Positions 23,828 to 33,053 of a stretch of DNA of 64,000 nucleotides are shown here, piece after piece. The notes under the pieces are model-generated. The model ran no database searches, was not told the DNA's origin, and saw nothing but the letters and a program-made list of their open reading frames with translations. The translations under genes were made by a program, and so were the position numbers. The stretch spans positions 3,417,001 to 3,481,000 of the forward strand of contig NC_015573.1 in NCBI RefSeq assembly GCF_000214705.1. Reading direction: 5' to 3'. How positions within the stretch are numbered: position 1 is the first letter of the stretch; every line of letters begins with the position of its first letter. The DNA is from Desulfofundulus kuznetsovii DSM 6115. Lineage in GTDB: Bacteria > Bacillota > Desulfotomaculia > Desulfotomaculales > Desulfovirgulaceae.

Positions 23828-25045
23828 ATGAAATGCCGGGAAGCGAGACAACTTTTTTACCCCTGGCTGGACGGGGAAGTGGCTGAAGAAGAAGCCCGCC
23901 GGCTCCAGGAACACCTGCGGGAGTGTCCCGCCTGTGCCGGGGAACTGGCAGACTGGCAGGCCATAACCCTGGCGTTAAGGGGCATGTCCAAACCGGTGGC
24001 GCCGCCGGAAGGGTTTAGTGCGCAGGTAATGTCCCGGCTGAAGGAATCTGCCGTCCCGTTGCCCGGAGCCGGACGGAGAAAGGATACCACCCGGAGGGTA
24101 TGGACGCCCGGGAGCTGGTGGCAGGGGCTTTCCGGCACCTGGCGCAAAGGAGTGGCGGCAGCGGCCGCCGTGGTCATATTGCTGGCGGGTTCCGCCAGCT
24201 TTGCCGCCCGCTACTGGTGGCCTCCGGCGGGGCTGAACGGTTTGCCCGTGGTGGTGGATAACTCCGGGCAAAGTGAACAGACCCCGGGCAGCGGTAGTAC
24301 AATAGTAAAGACGGATAAGCCGGGCGGGGATGTGCCGGCAGGTTTAAACAACGGGTCCCGGGATACTCAAGCCACCGGCGAACGGGAAAATGCGCCCCCC
24401 GGGGTCCGTGACAAGGTCGATAAGGCAAATAAGGAAGGCGGTCGTTCCAATGAGCCGGCTGCTCCCGGCCGGGCTGCAAACGGGGGAGGACAAAAGAGCC
24501 GGCCTGAACAGCCCCGGCAAAGTGACAGTAAACAGGGCGTCGCCATCGCGGCAAACACCGGACAATCCGTAAGCAGCAAGGCGGGCAGCGGCGGCGCCGT
24601 TGAACCGCGGGTATTCCTGAACCAGACCCGCACCATTGAAAGCACGCTGTTAAAGGTGCAGGTGGCCGACCTGCAGGCGGCGAAAAAGACACTGCTGGCC
24701 GCAGCGGGGGATAGCAGCTGCCAGAGCTTCGGCCGGCAGCGGGTGGATGGGCATACGGTGGAAATCCTGCGCTTTGTGGTTCCGGTGGAGCGGGCCACGT
24801 CCTTCACCGCCACGGCCTCCGGCCTGGGGCGGGTGATGGACCGGCAGCAGCAGAGCCAGGACATTTCTCAGCAGTTCGCCTCCACCCTGGACCGCTACCG
24901 GGCACTCATAGCCAAACGCAACCAAATGACCGAAGAAGCTGATATCGCCGCCCTGGACCGGGAGATCAAGTCCCTGGAACAGCAGCTGGCCGCGTGGGAT
25001 CAGGAAGCCGGCCAGCAGGTAGTGGTGGTATGGCTGCAGGAGTAG
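23828..25045 (+). CDS. Transmembrane anti-sigma factor with zf-HC2 and DUF4349-like domains
   Basis: 405 residues from ATG 23828 (AGAAGGTGA at good distance). The N-terminal ZAS motif HLRECPAC (Hx3Cx2C) binds zinc and the sigma factor inside the cell. One membrane helix (GVAAAAAVVILLAGSASFAA) is near 115-135. A 140-residue Gly/Ser/Pro/Lys disordered linker precedes an outer domain (STLLKVQVADLQAAKKTL...DISQQFASTLDRYRAL) resembling DUF4349, with a coiled coil. The protein probably senses an envelope signal and releases the sigma factor made just upstream. A strong terminator follows. Confidence 0.85.
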   Translation: MKCREARQLFYPWLDGEVAEEEARRLQEHLRECPACAGELADWQAITLALRGMSKPVAPPEGFSAQVMSRLKESAVPLPGAGRRKDTTRRVWTPGSWWQGLSGTWRKGVAAAAAVVILLAGSASFAARYWWPPAGLNGLPVVVDNSGQSEQTPGSGSTIVKTDKPGGDVPAGLNNGSRDTQATGERENAPPGVRDKVDKANKEGGRSNEPAAPGRAANGGGQKSRPEQPRQSDSKQGVAIAANTGQSVSSKAGSGGAVEPRVFLNQTRTIESTLLKVQVADLQAAKKTLLAAAGDSSCQSFGRQRVDGHTVEILRFVVPVERATSFTATASGLGRVMDRQQQSQDISQQFASTLDRYRALIAKRNQMTEEADIAALDREIKSLEQQLAAWDQEAGQQVVVVWLQE

Positions 25046-25056
25046 CAGGGAATTTT

Positions 25057-25092
25057 AAACCGGGTTCAGCTTAATGTTGAACCCGGTTTTTT
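25057..25092 (+). terminator. Terminator of sigma/anti-sigma operon
   Basis: AAACCGGGTTCA pairs with TGAACCCGGTTT over a 9-base loop, followed by TTT, 11 bases after the stop. Confidence 0.9.
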
Positions 25093-25093
25093 G

Positions 25094-25123
25094 TTGACTT
25101 TCAAAGCTGGAGAAGTTTAAAAT
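25094..25123 (+). promoter_or_regulatory. Promoter of second AbrB/PIN module
   Basis: TTGACT at 25094-25099 and TAAAAT at 25118-25123 with an 18-base spacer, immediately after the previous terminator. Confidence 0.6.
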
Positions 25124-25160
25124 ATACGTAAGGAAATCTTACCATGAAAGGAGTGTGTCC

Positions 25161-25436
25161 ATGTCCGAACATTTTGAAGTGGTTAAAGTAACTTCAAAGG
25201 GACAGATGACAATTCCAGTACGGGCCAGAAAATTAATAGGAATAAAGGAAGGTGATCACCTGGCCGTTTATATCAACGGTAACGAAATTATCATGCGCAA
25301 GTTTACACCATTCAAGCAGGCATCTGCCAGGGATGCCATTTTTAAACTGATTGGTAAGGGTACGGGACCGGTAGACCTGGCCGAAAAACATGACCAATAC
25401 CTGACAGAGGCCAAAGAAAGGAAAATGAAAGAATGA
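25161..25436 (+). CDS. AbrB-type antitoxin with RHH-antitoxin-like tail
   Basis: 91 residues from ATG 25161, AAGGAG seven bases upstream. The AbrB DNA-binding domain is KVTSKGQMTIPVRARKLIGIKEGDHL. The C-terminal 30 residues (FKLIGKGTGPVDLAEKHDQYLTEA) match the tail of the RHH antitoxin at 1698-1952, although the DNA-binding heads are unrelated. Stop and PIN start overlap as ATGA. Confidence 0.88.
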   Translation: MSEHFEVVKVTSKGQMTIPVRARKLIGIKEGDHLAVYINGNEIIMRKFTPFKQASARDAIFKLIGKGTGPVDLAEKHDQYLTEAKERKMKE

Positions 25437-25828
25437 CCCTGCTGGTAGATTCCAGCGCTGTGCTGGCCCTTCTCAATAACCGCGACCAGTGGCATCAAAC
25501 GGCAATTACAGTCTTGCACCACCTGGTAAACAACAACTCCGCCCTTGTAATGACCAATTTTCTCATAGCGGAAACTCACACTCTTCTGCTAACACGGCTG
25601 GGTCATGATATAGCCAGGGAATGGCTTTTAACTTTCGACTGGAACGTTGTGCGTGTGTCCCCGGAAGACGAACAGACAGCCAGGGAAATAATTAAAAAAT
25701 ACCGGGATAAAGATTTTTCTTTTACTGATGCAACCAGTTTTGCAGTGATGTACAGATACGGCATCAATCTGGCTTTTACGTTTGACCGGCATTTCAAACA
25801 GTACGGTTTTGAAACTGTGGGCATCTAA
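25433..25828 (+). CDS. PIN domain ribonuclease toxin (VapC-like)
   Basis: 131 residues, four-base overlap with the antitoxin. Acidic residues: D in LLVDSSAVLAL, E in LIAETHTLLL, D in FSFTDATSFAV, D in FTFDRHFK. It is homologous along its whole length to the PIN toxin at 1936-2358, and both antitoxins share the same tail, so these are sister modules. Confidence 0.88.
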   Translation: MTLLVDSSAVLALLNNRDQWHQTAITVLHHLVNNNSALVMTNFLIAETHTLLLTRLGHDIAREWLLTFDWNVVRVSPEDEQTAREIIKKYRDKDFSFTDATSFAVMYRYGINLAFTFDRHFKQYGFETVGI

Positions 25829-25837
25829 TCTTTAAGC

Positions 25838-25865
25838 AAAAAAAGAAAAGCCTCAGCTGGAGGCT
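25838..25865 (-). terminator. Terminator overlapping end of large protease gene
   Basis: On the minus strand AGCCTC-CAGCT-GAGGCT is followed by TTTTCTTTTTTT. The stem covers the last codons and stop (25853-25855). Confidence 0.8.
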
Positions 25866-28800
25866 GTTATCAGTGCACGCAAACGCCAGGCAATGACCGC
25901 CGCCTGAGCGCGGGTGAGTGGTTGGGCCGGGCCGAAGCGCCCGCCGGGATACCCAACCATCAGCCGCGCTTCCGTCACCAGGGCTACGGCAGTGCGCGCC
26001 CAGCCCGGGACGGCGTTCCAGTCCCGGTAAGAAGGCGAGGAGCCCGTCTTTGCCGAAACCGGGGTACTCGAACCGCCCGGTGCGGCCGGGGACCGCGGCT
26101 GAACACCGGAAGCTGCATCTCCCGTCCCTCCGGGAGAACCACCGTGGGCATCAGAGGTACTTGTGTTTTGTGTATAGTGACCTACCCCGGTGCTACCGGC
26201 TTCCCCGTCCTCTCCAACCAGGCCGGTCACCTGCAGCACCCGGGCCAGGATGGCCGCCGCTTCCGCCCGGTTGACCGGCCGGTCCGGTTTAAAGGTTCCA
26301 TCCGGGTACCCGGAAACGATACCCCGGAGGATAGCTTCCCGGATTCCTTTTTCAGCCCAGGACGGGAGGTCGGAGGGTATGGAAACCCCGGACCCCTCCC
26401 GGGCGCCGGAATCCGGGCTTTTTCCGGGAACGTCACCCCCGGAGGCCGGAACCGCCGGTCCCCTGCCGCCGCTGCCGTCCCATCCCAGCACCCGCACCAG
26501 CATCAGGGTGAACTCCGCCCGGGTGACCATCTTTTCCGGGTGGAATTTACCGCCGGGATAACCGCCGATCAGGCCCAGCTGAGCCAGTTCCCCGATTTCC
26601 TTCCCGGCCCAGTGACCCTGCAGGTCGCTGAACAGGGCCTCCAGGGGCACGGTCAGGTATTCACCCGTTACGCCCCCGCTTCGCGAGTCAACCGCCACCA
26701 GCTGCAGGGTATCGCCGGTATTCCGGGGCAGATTGATTTCAAAGTAGCCCCGGGCGGGCGTTACCGGCAGGCGATCACCCTCCTGCGTATATAGATAAAT
26801 CTTTGTGGCCGAGGTTCTGCCTTTTACTATAAAACCATCACCTGCCGGCCGGCAGGCGGCCTGCAGGGAGGGAGCCGGCACTCCATCGCGGGAACGGGCC
26901 TTGATGGCTGCCACCACCCCCGTTTTCCCCTGGAGGCCGGCCAGGATGGTGAATTCCACCTCTTCCCCGGGCAGGAGATCTTCGGCACCCACGGGATAGC
27001 CGTTTTTGGTGAACAGGGTACGGGAGGAAAGGCGCCCTTCCTGATCCCCGGAGAAATTAACCGTTCCCCGGACCGGGTCCAGCCCGTCCAGCCGGGCGTT
27101 ACCGCCGGCGGCCACTTCGGCCACATCCACCCGCAGGGCGCTCTTTGCGCCCCCGGACAGGGTTACCCGCACCCATTCTCCGGGCAGCAACGAGGAAGGT
27201 TCATTGGGCCGGCCCCACCGGAAAAAGAGGGTGCCGGGGGTAATGGTCAGGGAGCGCATTTTATTCCGGCTGTCCACCAGAAGAAGGGACTTGCTTTCTT
27301 CCTTATAAAAGATCACCTGGCCGTAGATCACCTGCCGGTGGGCGTCTATGGATATGGCCTGGTCGCCCGCCAAAAGCAGGCAAACATGGTCTCCCGGGGC
27401 GATATCACCGGGGGAGGCGGGCTCCCCGTCCAGGGTTGCCGGAAGGCCGGGCATGAGCCGGTAACGCCCCGCCCCCTGCAGCTTCAACCAGCTCCGGCCG
27501 GGGTCCATTTCCTCCACCGTGCCCACGGCCAGGGTGCGCTGTACCGCCAGGTAGACCACTTCGTCCTGGCCCGGGGAAAGCATCAGCCTTACTTTCATCC
27601 CCGGGGCCAGTTGAGACGGGTCCCCGGTTACCGGGTAACCGTAGGGCAAATCCTCCGGGCTGGCGGAAGCCAGCCGGTCGTCAAAGGCGCAGACGGCGCC
27701 GGCGGCCAGCCGGTAGGGCTTCTGCCGCCCCAGCAGGTAAACTTGCCCGTGCTCCAGATCCACCCGGTCAATAATTCCCTCCTCTTCCCGGAACCAGACC
27801 CATACCCGCCAGGCCATCTGGGTGGTGGGATTTATGGAAGCCCACAGCCGCACACCGGGAGGAATATCCCGCACACCGGCCGGGCTGTCGTTGACCCACA
27901 GGGGGCTTTCCGCCCGCCGGTCCAGGTAAAAGCCCCCTTCCCGCGCCCGGGGGTTGGCTTCCTGGAGCAGGGTGCCCGCCGCCAGGGGCAGCAGTTCCAC
28001 CGCGTTTTGCCGCCAGACGCTGCCTACTATGTAAAGAATGCGGTTCCCCTCATCCACATAGGCCTCCGCCCCGGGCAGGGCGTGATCCATGGTCCAGGGC
28101 GGGGTTTTGCTGCCCAGGGCGATGTGCCCCTGCCCGGGGAAGGAAGCCGTAACGCCGTCGGTGAAGCGCACCTGGCGGCTTTTTTCATCCGCAGCGGCAA
28201 TAACTTTTTTGGCCAGGGGCTGGCCGTAAACCAGGGCGAAATCCTGTCCGGGCGGTGAGGCGGGTTTGGGACCCCGGCGCACGTCCGTACCCCGCACTAT
28301 AACCGTATATGTTCCCCTGGCGGGGTGTGGTACCAGCACCTGTTCCACATTGTTGCGGTCGTCCCGCCCGCCCCCGCCCTTATCGTTGCCCAGGTATTCC
28401 CTGCCGTCCGGGCCGACCACCACCAGGTCCAGGTCGTTGACCAGCGCCCGGTCCGCTCCCGGCTCGGCGGGAGGGTCGGTCCAGGCCAGGGTGGCTTTGA
28501 AGGGGCGGGAGGTATCTTCCACCGTGAACCGGTAGGTCTTACTGTCCCCGGCGGCCAGGGGAACGGATTCATCGGCATAAAGGAAGGTCTTTTCCGCGAG
28601 CCCCAGCACTGTGGCGGTTAGATCCAGGCGGCCGAACCCCGCCCCTTCCCCGTCCACAGGGGCGGCTCCGTTGATCAGGGCCGCTTTGAGCAGGGCCGCC
28701 GAAGGCGCTTTTAATCCCTCCTGCTGGAAGTACTGCCGCAAAAGGGCGGCCGCCCCGCCGGTGACGGCCGCCGCCATGCTGGTTCCCTGTAAACGGGTGT

Positions 28801-30280
28801 ACTGCGGGTTGGCCGGGAAATTCCCCTTTACCAGGGGGGAACGGGCCGAAACAATACCCGTCCCCGGGGCCACCAGGTCGGGGCGGATACGCCCGTCTTT
28901 GGCCGGCCCCCGGCTGGAAAAGGAGGCCACTTCCCCCGCATTGTCGCTGGCGGGCCCGAAGGAGGGACGCACACTTTCGCTGGCCCCCACCACCAGGGCG
29001 TTTTTACTGTTGGCTTCGGCGGTGAGGGTCCCGGCGCCCGGCCCGGAGTTGCCCGCACCGAAGATGACCAGAAAGTCCGGGTTTTGCCGCACAAAGCTGT
29101 CCGTCTGGGCGGCACTGCTCAGGTAGGCGTTCACGGGAATGCCCCAGCCGTCCACGTGAATGCGGGCGGCTGCCGCGTAGGCCGGGCGGAACAGGGCCGT
29201 CAGGTCCGCCGGGGGATCGATCTTCCCCTCTTTATTGAGGATGCCCTCAAAATAAAGGCTGGCCCCCGGGGCCATCCCGGCAAACTGCCCCCCGGAAGCG
29301 GCACCGGTGCCTGCTATGGTGGCCGCCATGTGGGTGCCGTGCCCCACCGGGTCATCGGCCCTGACACGGCCGGACCAGGACTTGAGCATGATTACCTTTG
29401 GTTTTTGCCCCGGTGTATCTTTTAAGTCGGGGTGCAGGTTCTCCAGGTCCCCGCTTCCCAGCCCGCTGTCGGCCAGGGCCACCACCTGACCGGCCCCGTT
29501 TAAGCCGGCGGGAGCGACAAACCCCGGGGCCTGCAGGGGTCTTGCCCCCACAATGCCGGCCGCCCGGTCGTTCAGGAAACGCGGGGCGGTGTATGGTTCG
29601 ATACGCAGCACCAGGGGCGAGGAAGCCAGCCCGGGCAGTTCCTTTCGGGGCAGGCGCGCCCGCAGCACGACTCCCTCTTCATCCAGCCCCCGCAATACTT
29701 CTCCCCCGCTGGCTTTCACCAACAGGGCCAGATCATCCTTGTCCCGGGAGTGAAAGACCACCAGGTTGACGGTAATCCCCTCGTCCCCGGAAGCACCGTC
29801 CGGTGCGGGAGCGACCCCTGGAGGTTTCGCCGCATCTTTAGCGGGGGTTTCTGCAGGTTCCTTTTCCGTAGCGAACAAACCGGCCTGCACCAGGGTTTTC
29901 AACTTTTCCTCCGGTGCGTAGGGCTTTACTTCCCTTATAAAAGGTAGCGTCGCCAGGTCCTTCACCCGGTTTGGAGCACAGCGAACAACGAGCGTTTCCC
30001 CGCCGGTGAAATCGCCCACTTCGGCCAGCCGGCACAATTGCTCCAGCTCCGCCGGCCGCGGGCGCCGGGAAAGGTGTAGAGCATACAGGCCCCTACTTTC
30101 CGGGCCGGCGTCGATGACCTGTTTATCCCTGCCGCCGGGAGGGGTGCCGGGCGCTCCGGCATCGGCCCGGTTCCTGGCCTTTTCCAGGCCCGGCAGGGCA
30201 CAGGCAAAAAGCAAACCGATTACCGCTGCCAGGAAAAGCAAAACCGCCGGCAGACGGTAGCACTTAAGCCATTTACGCAT
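25853..30280 (-). CDS. Large subtilisin-like S8 protease with three SLH domains
   Basis: 1475 residues. N-terminal membrane/signal segment (about 9-28) with Cys27. Two propeptide-like domains (about 70-125 and 170-235) precede the S8 domain with Asp in ALADSGLG, His in GHGTHMAA and Ser in GTSMAAAV. A P-domain-like beta sandwich with NDLDLVVVGPDG follows. A long beta-rich region leads to three SLH repeats (FSDLQGHWAGKEI, SDLPSWAEKGI, WNAVPGWARTAV). The linker between the last two is Gly/Ser/Thr-rich. Secreted and anchored to the cell wall. Monocistronic, with the terminator at its stop. Not a duplicate of the protease at 18.5-21.9 kb. Confidence 0.9.
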   Translation of the reverse strand: MRKWLKCYRLPAVLLFLAAVIGLLFACALPGLEKARNRADAGAPGTPPGGRDKQVIDAGPESRGLYALHLSRRPRPAELEQLCRLAEVGDFTGGETLVVRCAPNRVKDLATLPFIREVKPYAPEEKLKTLVQAGLFATEKEPAETPAKDAAKPPGVAPAPDGASGDEGITVNLVVFHSRDKDDLALLVKASGGEVLRGLDEEGVVLRARLPRKELPGLASSPLVLRIEPYTAPRFLNDRAAGIVGARPLQAPGFVAPAGLNGAGQVVALADSGLGSGDLENLHPDLKDTPGQKPKVIMLKSWSGRVRADDPVGHGTHMAATIAGTGAASGGQFAGMAPGASLYFEGILNKEGKIDPPADLTALFRPAYAAAARIHVDGWGIPVNAYLSSAAQTDSFVRQNPDFLVIFGAGNSGPGAGTLTAEANSKNALVVGASESVRPSFGPASDNAGEVASFSSRGPAKDGRIRPDLVAPGTGIVSARSPLVKGNFPANPQYTRLQGTSMAAAVTGGAAALLRQYFQQEGLKAPSAALLKAALINGAAPVDGEGAGFGRLDLTATVLGLAEKTFLYADESVPLAAGDSKTYRFTVEDTSRPFKATLAWTDPPAEPGADRALVNDLDLVVVGPDGREYLGNDKGGGGRDDRNNVEQVLVPHPARGTYTVIVRGTDVRRGPKPASPPGQDFALVYGQPLAKKVIAAADEKSRQVRFTDGVTASFPGQGHIALGSKTPPWTMDHALPGAEAYVDEGNRILYIVGSVWRQNAVELLPLAAGTLLQEANPRAREGGFYLDRRAESPLWVNDSPAGVRDIPPGVRLWASINPTTQMAWRVWVWFREEEGIIDRVDLEHGQVYLLGRQKPYRLAAGAVCAFDDRLASASPEDLPYGYPVTGDPSQLAPGMKVRLMLSPGQDEVVYLAVQRTLAVGTVEEMDPGRSWLKLQGAGRYRLMPGLPATLDGEPASPGDIAPGDHVCLLLAGDQAISIDAHRQVIYGQVIFYKEESKSLLLVDSRNKMRSLTITPGTLFFRWGRPNEPSSLLPGEWVRVTLSGGAKSALRVDVAEVAAGGNARLDGLDPVRGTVNFSGDQEGRLSSRTLFTKNGYPVGAEDLLPGEEVEFTILAGLQGKTGVVAAIKARSRDGVPAPSLQAACRPAGDGFIVKGRTSATKIYLYTQEGDRLPVTPARGYFEINLPRNTGDTLQLVAVDSRSGGVTGEYLTVPLEALFSDLQGHWAGKEIGELAQLGLIGGYPGGKFHPEKMVTRAEFTLMLVRVLGWDGSGGRGPAVPASGGDVPGKSPDSGAREGSGVSIPSDLPSWAEKGIREAILRGIVSGYPDGTFKPDRPVNRAEAAAILARVLQVTGLVGEDGEAGSTGVGHYTQNTSTSDAHGGSPGGTGDAASGVQPRSPAAPGGSSTPVSAKTGSSPSYRDWNAVPGWARTAVALVTEARLMVGYPGGRFGPAQPLTRAQAAVIAWRLRALITASS

Positions 30281-30568
30281 AATCCGGTCTCCTTAAAAAG
30301 AGCAGGGCTTATTTCCTGTTCCTGACTGAAATGAAAATTCGACACAAAAATTGGACTTTCCTGCCGGTAAGATAAAATACTTAAGTTTTTTAATTATCAA
30401 CCACCCTTCCCCTTTCTTCTGGCTTCCACCATTAAGACGTTTTTTTGGGATAAAAAGTTTCAGCGGGAAGGGTTGGGAGCAAAAAAATTTTTTACACATG
30501 GTTCTTCACTGATAAGAAAGGTCATGATATCCTACAAGCAAGAATGTATTACCAAGGGGATGATTATT

Positions 30569-30919
30569 ATGAACGAACTTTACATCGCCCGGATAACCAC
30601 AAAAGGACAGGTAACCCTTCCCCTGGAGTTGAGGAAGTTCCTGAACATCAAAAAAGGGGACTACATTCTTTTTGAGAAGAAGGGTTCCCGCGTGGAAATA
30701 AAGAAAATGGTGCCGCCCCATGATTTCGATGATTTTGCCAGACCGATCAGGGAAAGATTTAAAAGGGAAGGTATAACCCCCGATGATGTCGAGGCGGCCA
30801 TCAAATGGGCGCGAGGCGTCACAGAAAACCATAGGCCGTCATTTTCCGTGGAAAATGACGGCCTTATGCCCAGACCTTCTCCAGTTCCACCACCAGGCCG
30901 GGAAACAGCTCCGGGGTAA
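30569..30919 (+). CDS. Orphan AbrB-type antitoxin
   Basis: 116 residues from ATG 30569, nine bases after AAGGGG. AbrB fold: RITTKGQVTLPLELRKFLNIKKGDYILF. The tail FARPIRERFKREGITPDDVEAAIKWARG is of the VapB/MazE kind. The last 33 residues are Pro-rich and read through a hairpin and 56 bases of the convergent Uma2 gene, so the natural 3' end and the partner toxin seem lost. Confidence 0.7.
   Translation: MNELYIARITTKGQVTLPLELRKFLNIKKGDYILFEKKGSRVEIKKMVPPHDFDDFARPIRERFKREGITPDDVEAAIKWARGVTENHRPSFSVENDGLMPRPSPVPPPGRETAPG
30834..30863. terminator. Perfect inverted repeat at Uma2 3' end
   Basis: GGCCGTCATTTTCC and GGAAAATGACGGCC are perfect arms around GT. It abuts the Uma2 stop at 30864 and lies inside the AbrB frame. 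No long T run on either side; a bidirectional attenuator is possible. Confidence 0.45.
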
Positions 30920-31427
30920 AATGAGCGTTTTGCTCCCAGCGGCGCACCGGCATGTAAATTCCCCGCTCCAGGCGAAATTCGTCTACCGTTTTTCCCTCCG
31001 GATCCACCACCCAGTAGTAGGGTACGCCGTAGCGCGCGTAAACCTGGGCCTTCGTGACCTGATCAACGCCTGATGTGGATGGGGAGAGAATCTCCACTAC
31101 CAGATCGGGGGCGCCGGCAATATTTTTTTCAGTGATCACATTTTGCCTTTCCCGGGAAACATAAAGGAGATCGGGCTGGGTGACGCTGATGTTGCTGAAA
31201 ACCACGTCCAGCGGGGCGAAAAAAACCTCTCCCAGGTTATTTTCCGTAACATGGGCATGTAAAATGAAATGCAGGTTGCGGGAGACCCGCTGGTGGCGGG
31301 TGGTGAGCGAGGGCGTCACATGCAGCACCCCTTCCAGGATCTCGTAGCGTTTCCCGTCGTCGGGCAACTGCAGGTAATCATCGTAAGTGAGGATTATCTC
31401 CCCCGCCGGAGGTACGGACAGGCTCAC
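30864..31427 (-). CDS. Uma2 family (DUF820) PD-(D/E)XK endonuclease
   Basis: 187 residues, full family length. Start MSLSVPPAGEIILTYDDYLQLPDDGKRYEILEG is typical. Nuclease-fold residues are in QPDLLYVSRE and LVVEILSPST, and the C-terminus has YARYGVPYYWVVDP. The biological role of the family is poorly known; many copies per genome are common in such bacteria. A headless relative is at 16160-16352. Confidence 0.85.
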   Translation of the reverse strand: MSLSVPPAGEIILTYDDYLQLPDDGKRYEILEGVLHVTPSLTTRHQRVSRNLHFILHAHVTENNLGEVFFAPLDVVFSNISVTQPDLLYVSRERQNVITEKNIAGAPDLVVEILSPSTSGVDQVTKAQVYARYGVPYYWVVDPEGKTVDEFRLERGIYMPVRRWEQNAHFTPELFPGLVVELEKVWA

Positions 31428-31561
31428 GGCGATCCCCCCTTCCGGCAGCCGTTTATTTTTATTTATGATATTTTACGATCATCCACCAAGCCTGTCAAAC
31501 CAACTCCCTTGCGGGTTCTATCAAGATACAGTTAGGTAACTCTTTACTCGCCTGCCGTTTT

Positions 31562-31757
31562 GCACGCGCTCGCTCCGTTTGCCTCGCAGGCCAAACTATC
31601 GCTCGACCTCGGGCTCCGGCGGGGTTCCCGGCCCATTCGGCATCCAGCCTCAGGGGCCGGCCTCGGGCATCCATGCCCTCGGCCCCGCCTTCGCCCTCGG
31701 TCTCGCTAAGTTTGGCACCTGCTCGGCTCAAAGTCGCTCGCTTCGTGCAAAACGGCG
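31562..31757. repeat. 196-bp insertion with inverted ends and apparent 8-bp target duplication
   Basis: GCCGTTTTGCACG (31554-31566) is the exact reverse complement of 31744-31756. The insert is flanked by GCCGTTTT and GCCATTTT. Inside, GCCAAACT and AGTTTGGC are inverted, and GGGGCCG pairs with CGGCCCC in the middle, so it can fold along most of its length. Comparison with 9478-9577 shows that site lacking the insert. The core CGCTCGCTCC...CTCGCGGGCCAAACTA recurs at 33414-33486. No protein is coded. Confidence 0.6.
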
Positions 31758-31842
31758 GCCATTTTATCCGCTGTTAGTGACGTTGAACGCACGGTCCCCC
31801 TCCGGCGGGTCAACCACCAGCTTTCCGGCCGGCGGCTGCCAC

Positions 31843-32886
31843 TTACCCGATCTTCTTCAAATTTAGCAGCCGCTTTTTGCGTTGAGAGTTGGCGCTGAGG
31901 ACGTTTAACATAGAGAGCGCCCGGCCCGTTCCCAGGGCCACACAGGAGAGGGGGTCTTCGGCTATATGTACCGGCACGCCCGTCTCCCGGCTTAACAGGG
32001 TGTCGATACCGTGGAGCAGCGCCCCGCCCCCCGTGAGGACGATGCCCTTGTCCACTATATCCGCAGCCAGTTCCGGCGGAGTGTGCTCCAGCACTTCCTT
32101 AACCGCGCCCACCACCGCCTCCAGGCTTTCCGAGATTGCTTCGTGAACCTGGTGGGTGTTGATGACTACCGCCCGGGGCAGGCCTGATACCAGGTCCCGC
32201 CCGCGGATTTCCATTTCCCGCCGGGGTGCATTCCCGGGATCGGCACTGCCGATATTGATCTTGATCTCCTCGCCGCTGCGCTCCCCAATGGCCAGGTTGA
32301 ACACCCGGCGCACGTAGCGCACAATGGCCTCGTCAAACCTGTCCCCACCCAGCCGCAGGGACCGGCTGCATACCACCCCGCCCAGCGAAAGGACGGCCAC
32401 ATCGGTGGTGCCGCCGCCGATATCCACCACCATGGTCCCGGTAGGTTCAGAAATGTCCAGCCCCGCTCCTAGAGCCGCTGCCAGCGGCTCCTCGATAACG
32501 TAAGCCTGCCGGGCACCGGCCTGGATGGCCGCCTGGCGTACGGCCCGTTCCTCCACACTGGTCACGCCGGAGGGGATGCAGACCATTACCCGGGGGCGGA
32601 AAAGGCCTCTTTTTCCGCCGGCCCGGCTGATAAAGTAGCGCAGCATTTTTTCCGTCACGTCATAATCGGCAATGACGCCGTCCCGTAAAGGTCGCGTGGC
32701 CACAATGTTGCCGGGGGTACGGCCCAGCATGCGCCGGGCCTCGGAACCCACCGCGATGACTCGGTCATTTTCTTTGTTAATGGCCACCACCGAGGGTTCC
32801 CGCAGGACAATGCCCTTTCCCTTTACGTAAACCAGTACGTTGGCGGTACCCAGATCGATGCCGATGTCGTTGTTTAAGCCGAGCAT
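31843..32886 (-). CDS. mbl: Rod shape-determining actin homologue Mbl/MreB
   Basis: 347 residues, full length. Actin-fold ATP sites: [14 protein letters not shown] (phosphate 1), [15 protein letters not shown] (phosphate 2) and [12 protein letters not shown] (adenosine). It forms membrane-bound filaments that guide lateral wall synthesis. It follows spoIIID on the same strand, the usual spoIIID-mbl order in spore formers, which supports mbl over mreB. AAAGGAG lies 8 bases before the ATG. Confidence 0.92.
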   Translation of the reverse strand: MLGLNNDIGIDLGTANVLVYVKGKGIVLREPSVVAINKENDRVIAVGSEARRMLGRTPGNIVATRPLRDGVIADYDVTEKMLRYFISRAGGKRGLFRPRVMVCIPSGVTSVEERAVRQAAIQAGARQAYVIEEPLAAALGAGLDISEPTGTMVVDIGGGTTDVAVLSLGGVVCSRSLRLGGDRFDEAIVRYVRRVFNLAIGERSGEEIKINIGSADPGNAPRREMEIRGRDLVSGLPRAVVINTHQVHEAISESLEAVVGAVKEVLEHTPPELAADIVDKGIVLTGGGALLHGIDTLLSRETGVPVHIAEDPLSCVALGTGRALSMLNVLSANSQRKKRLLNLKKIG

Positions 32887-33053
32887 GGGGTGGTCTCCTT
32901 TCTTACTTCAACCACATAGTTGGCTAAAAAGGGGCCTGCCCGGCCTGTCCCCCTCGCAATGCGGGCCGGGGATAGGGTCTTTATTTCCGGCAGGCACGTT
33001 TGGTAGGTTTCTACATATTCAGCCAAATTCCTCTAAGCCCGGCTTTAAAATTT

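Noticed and set aside
27338-28258. Open frame of 306 codons on the plus strand
   Set aside because: Antisense shadow of the large protease gene; no ribosome site and no recognisable domain.
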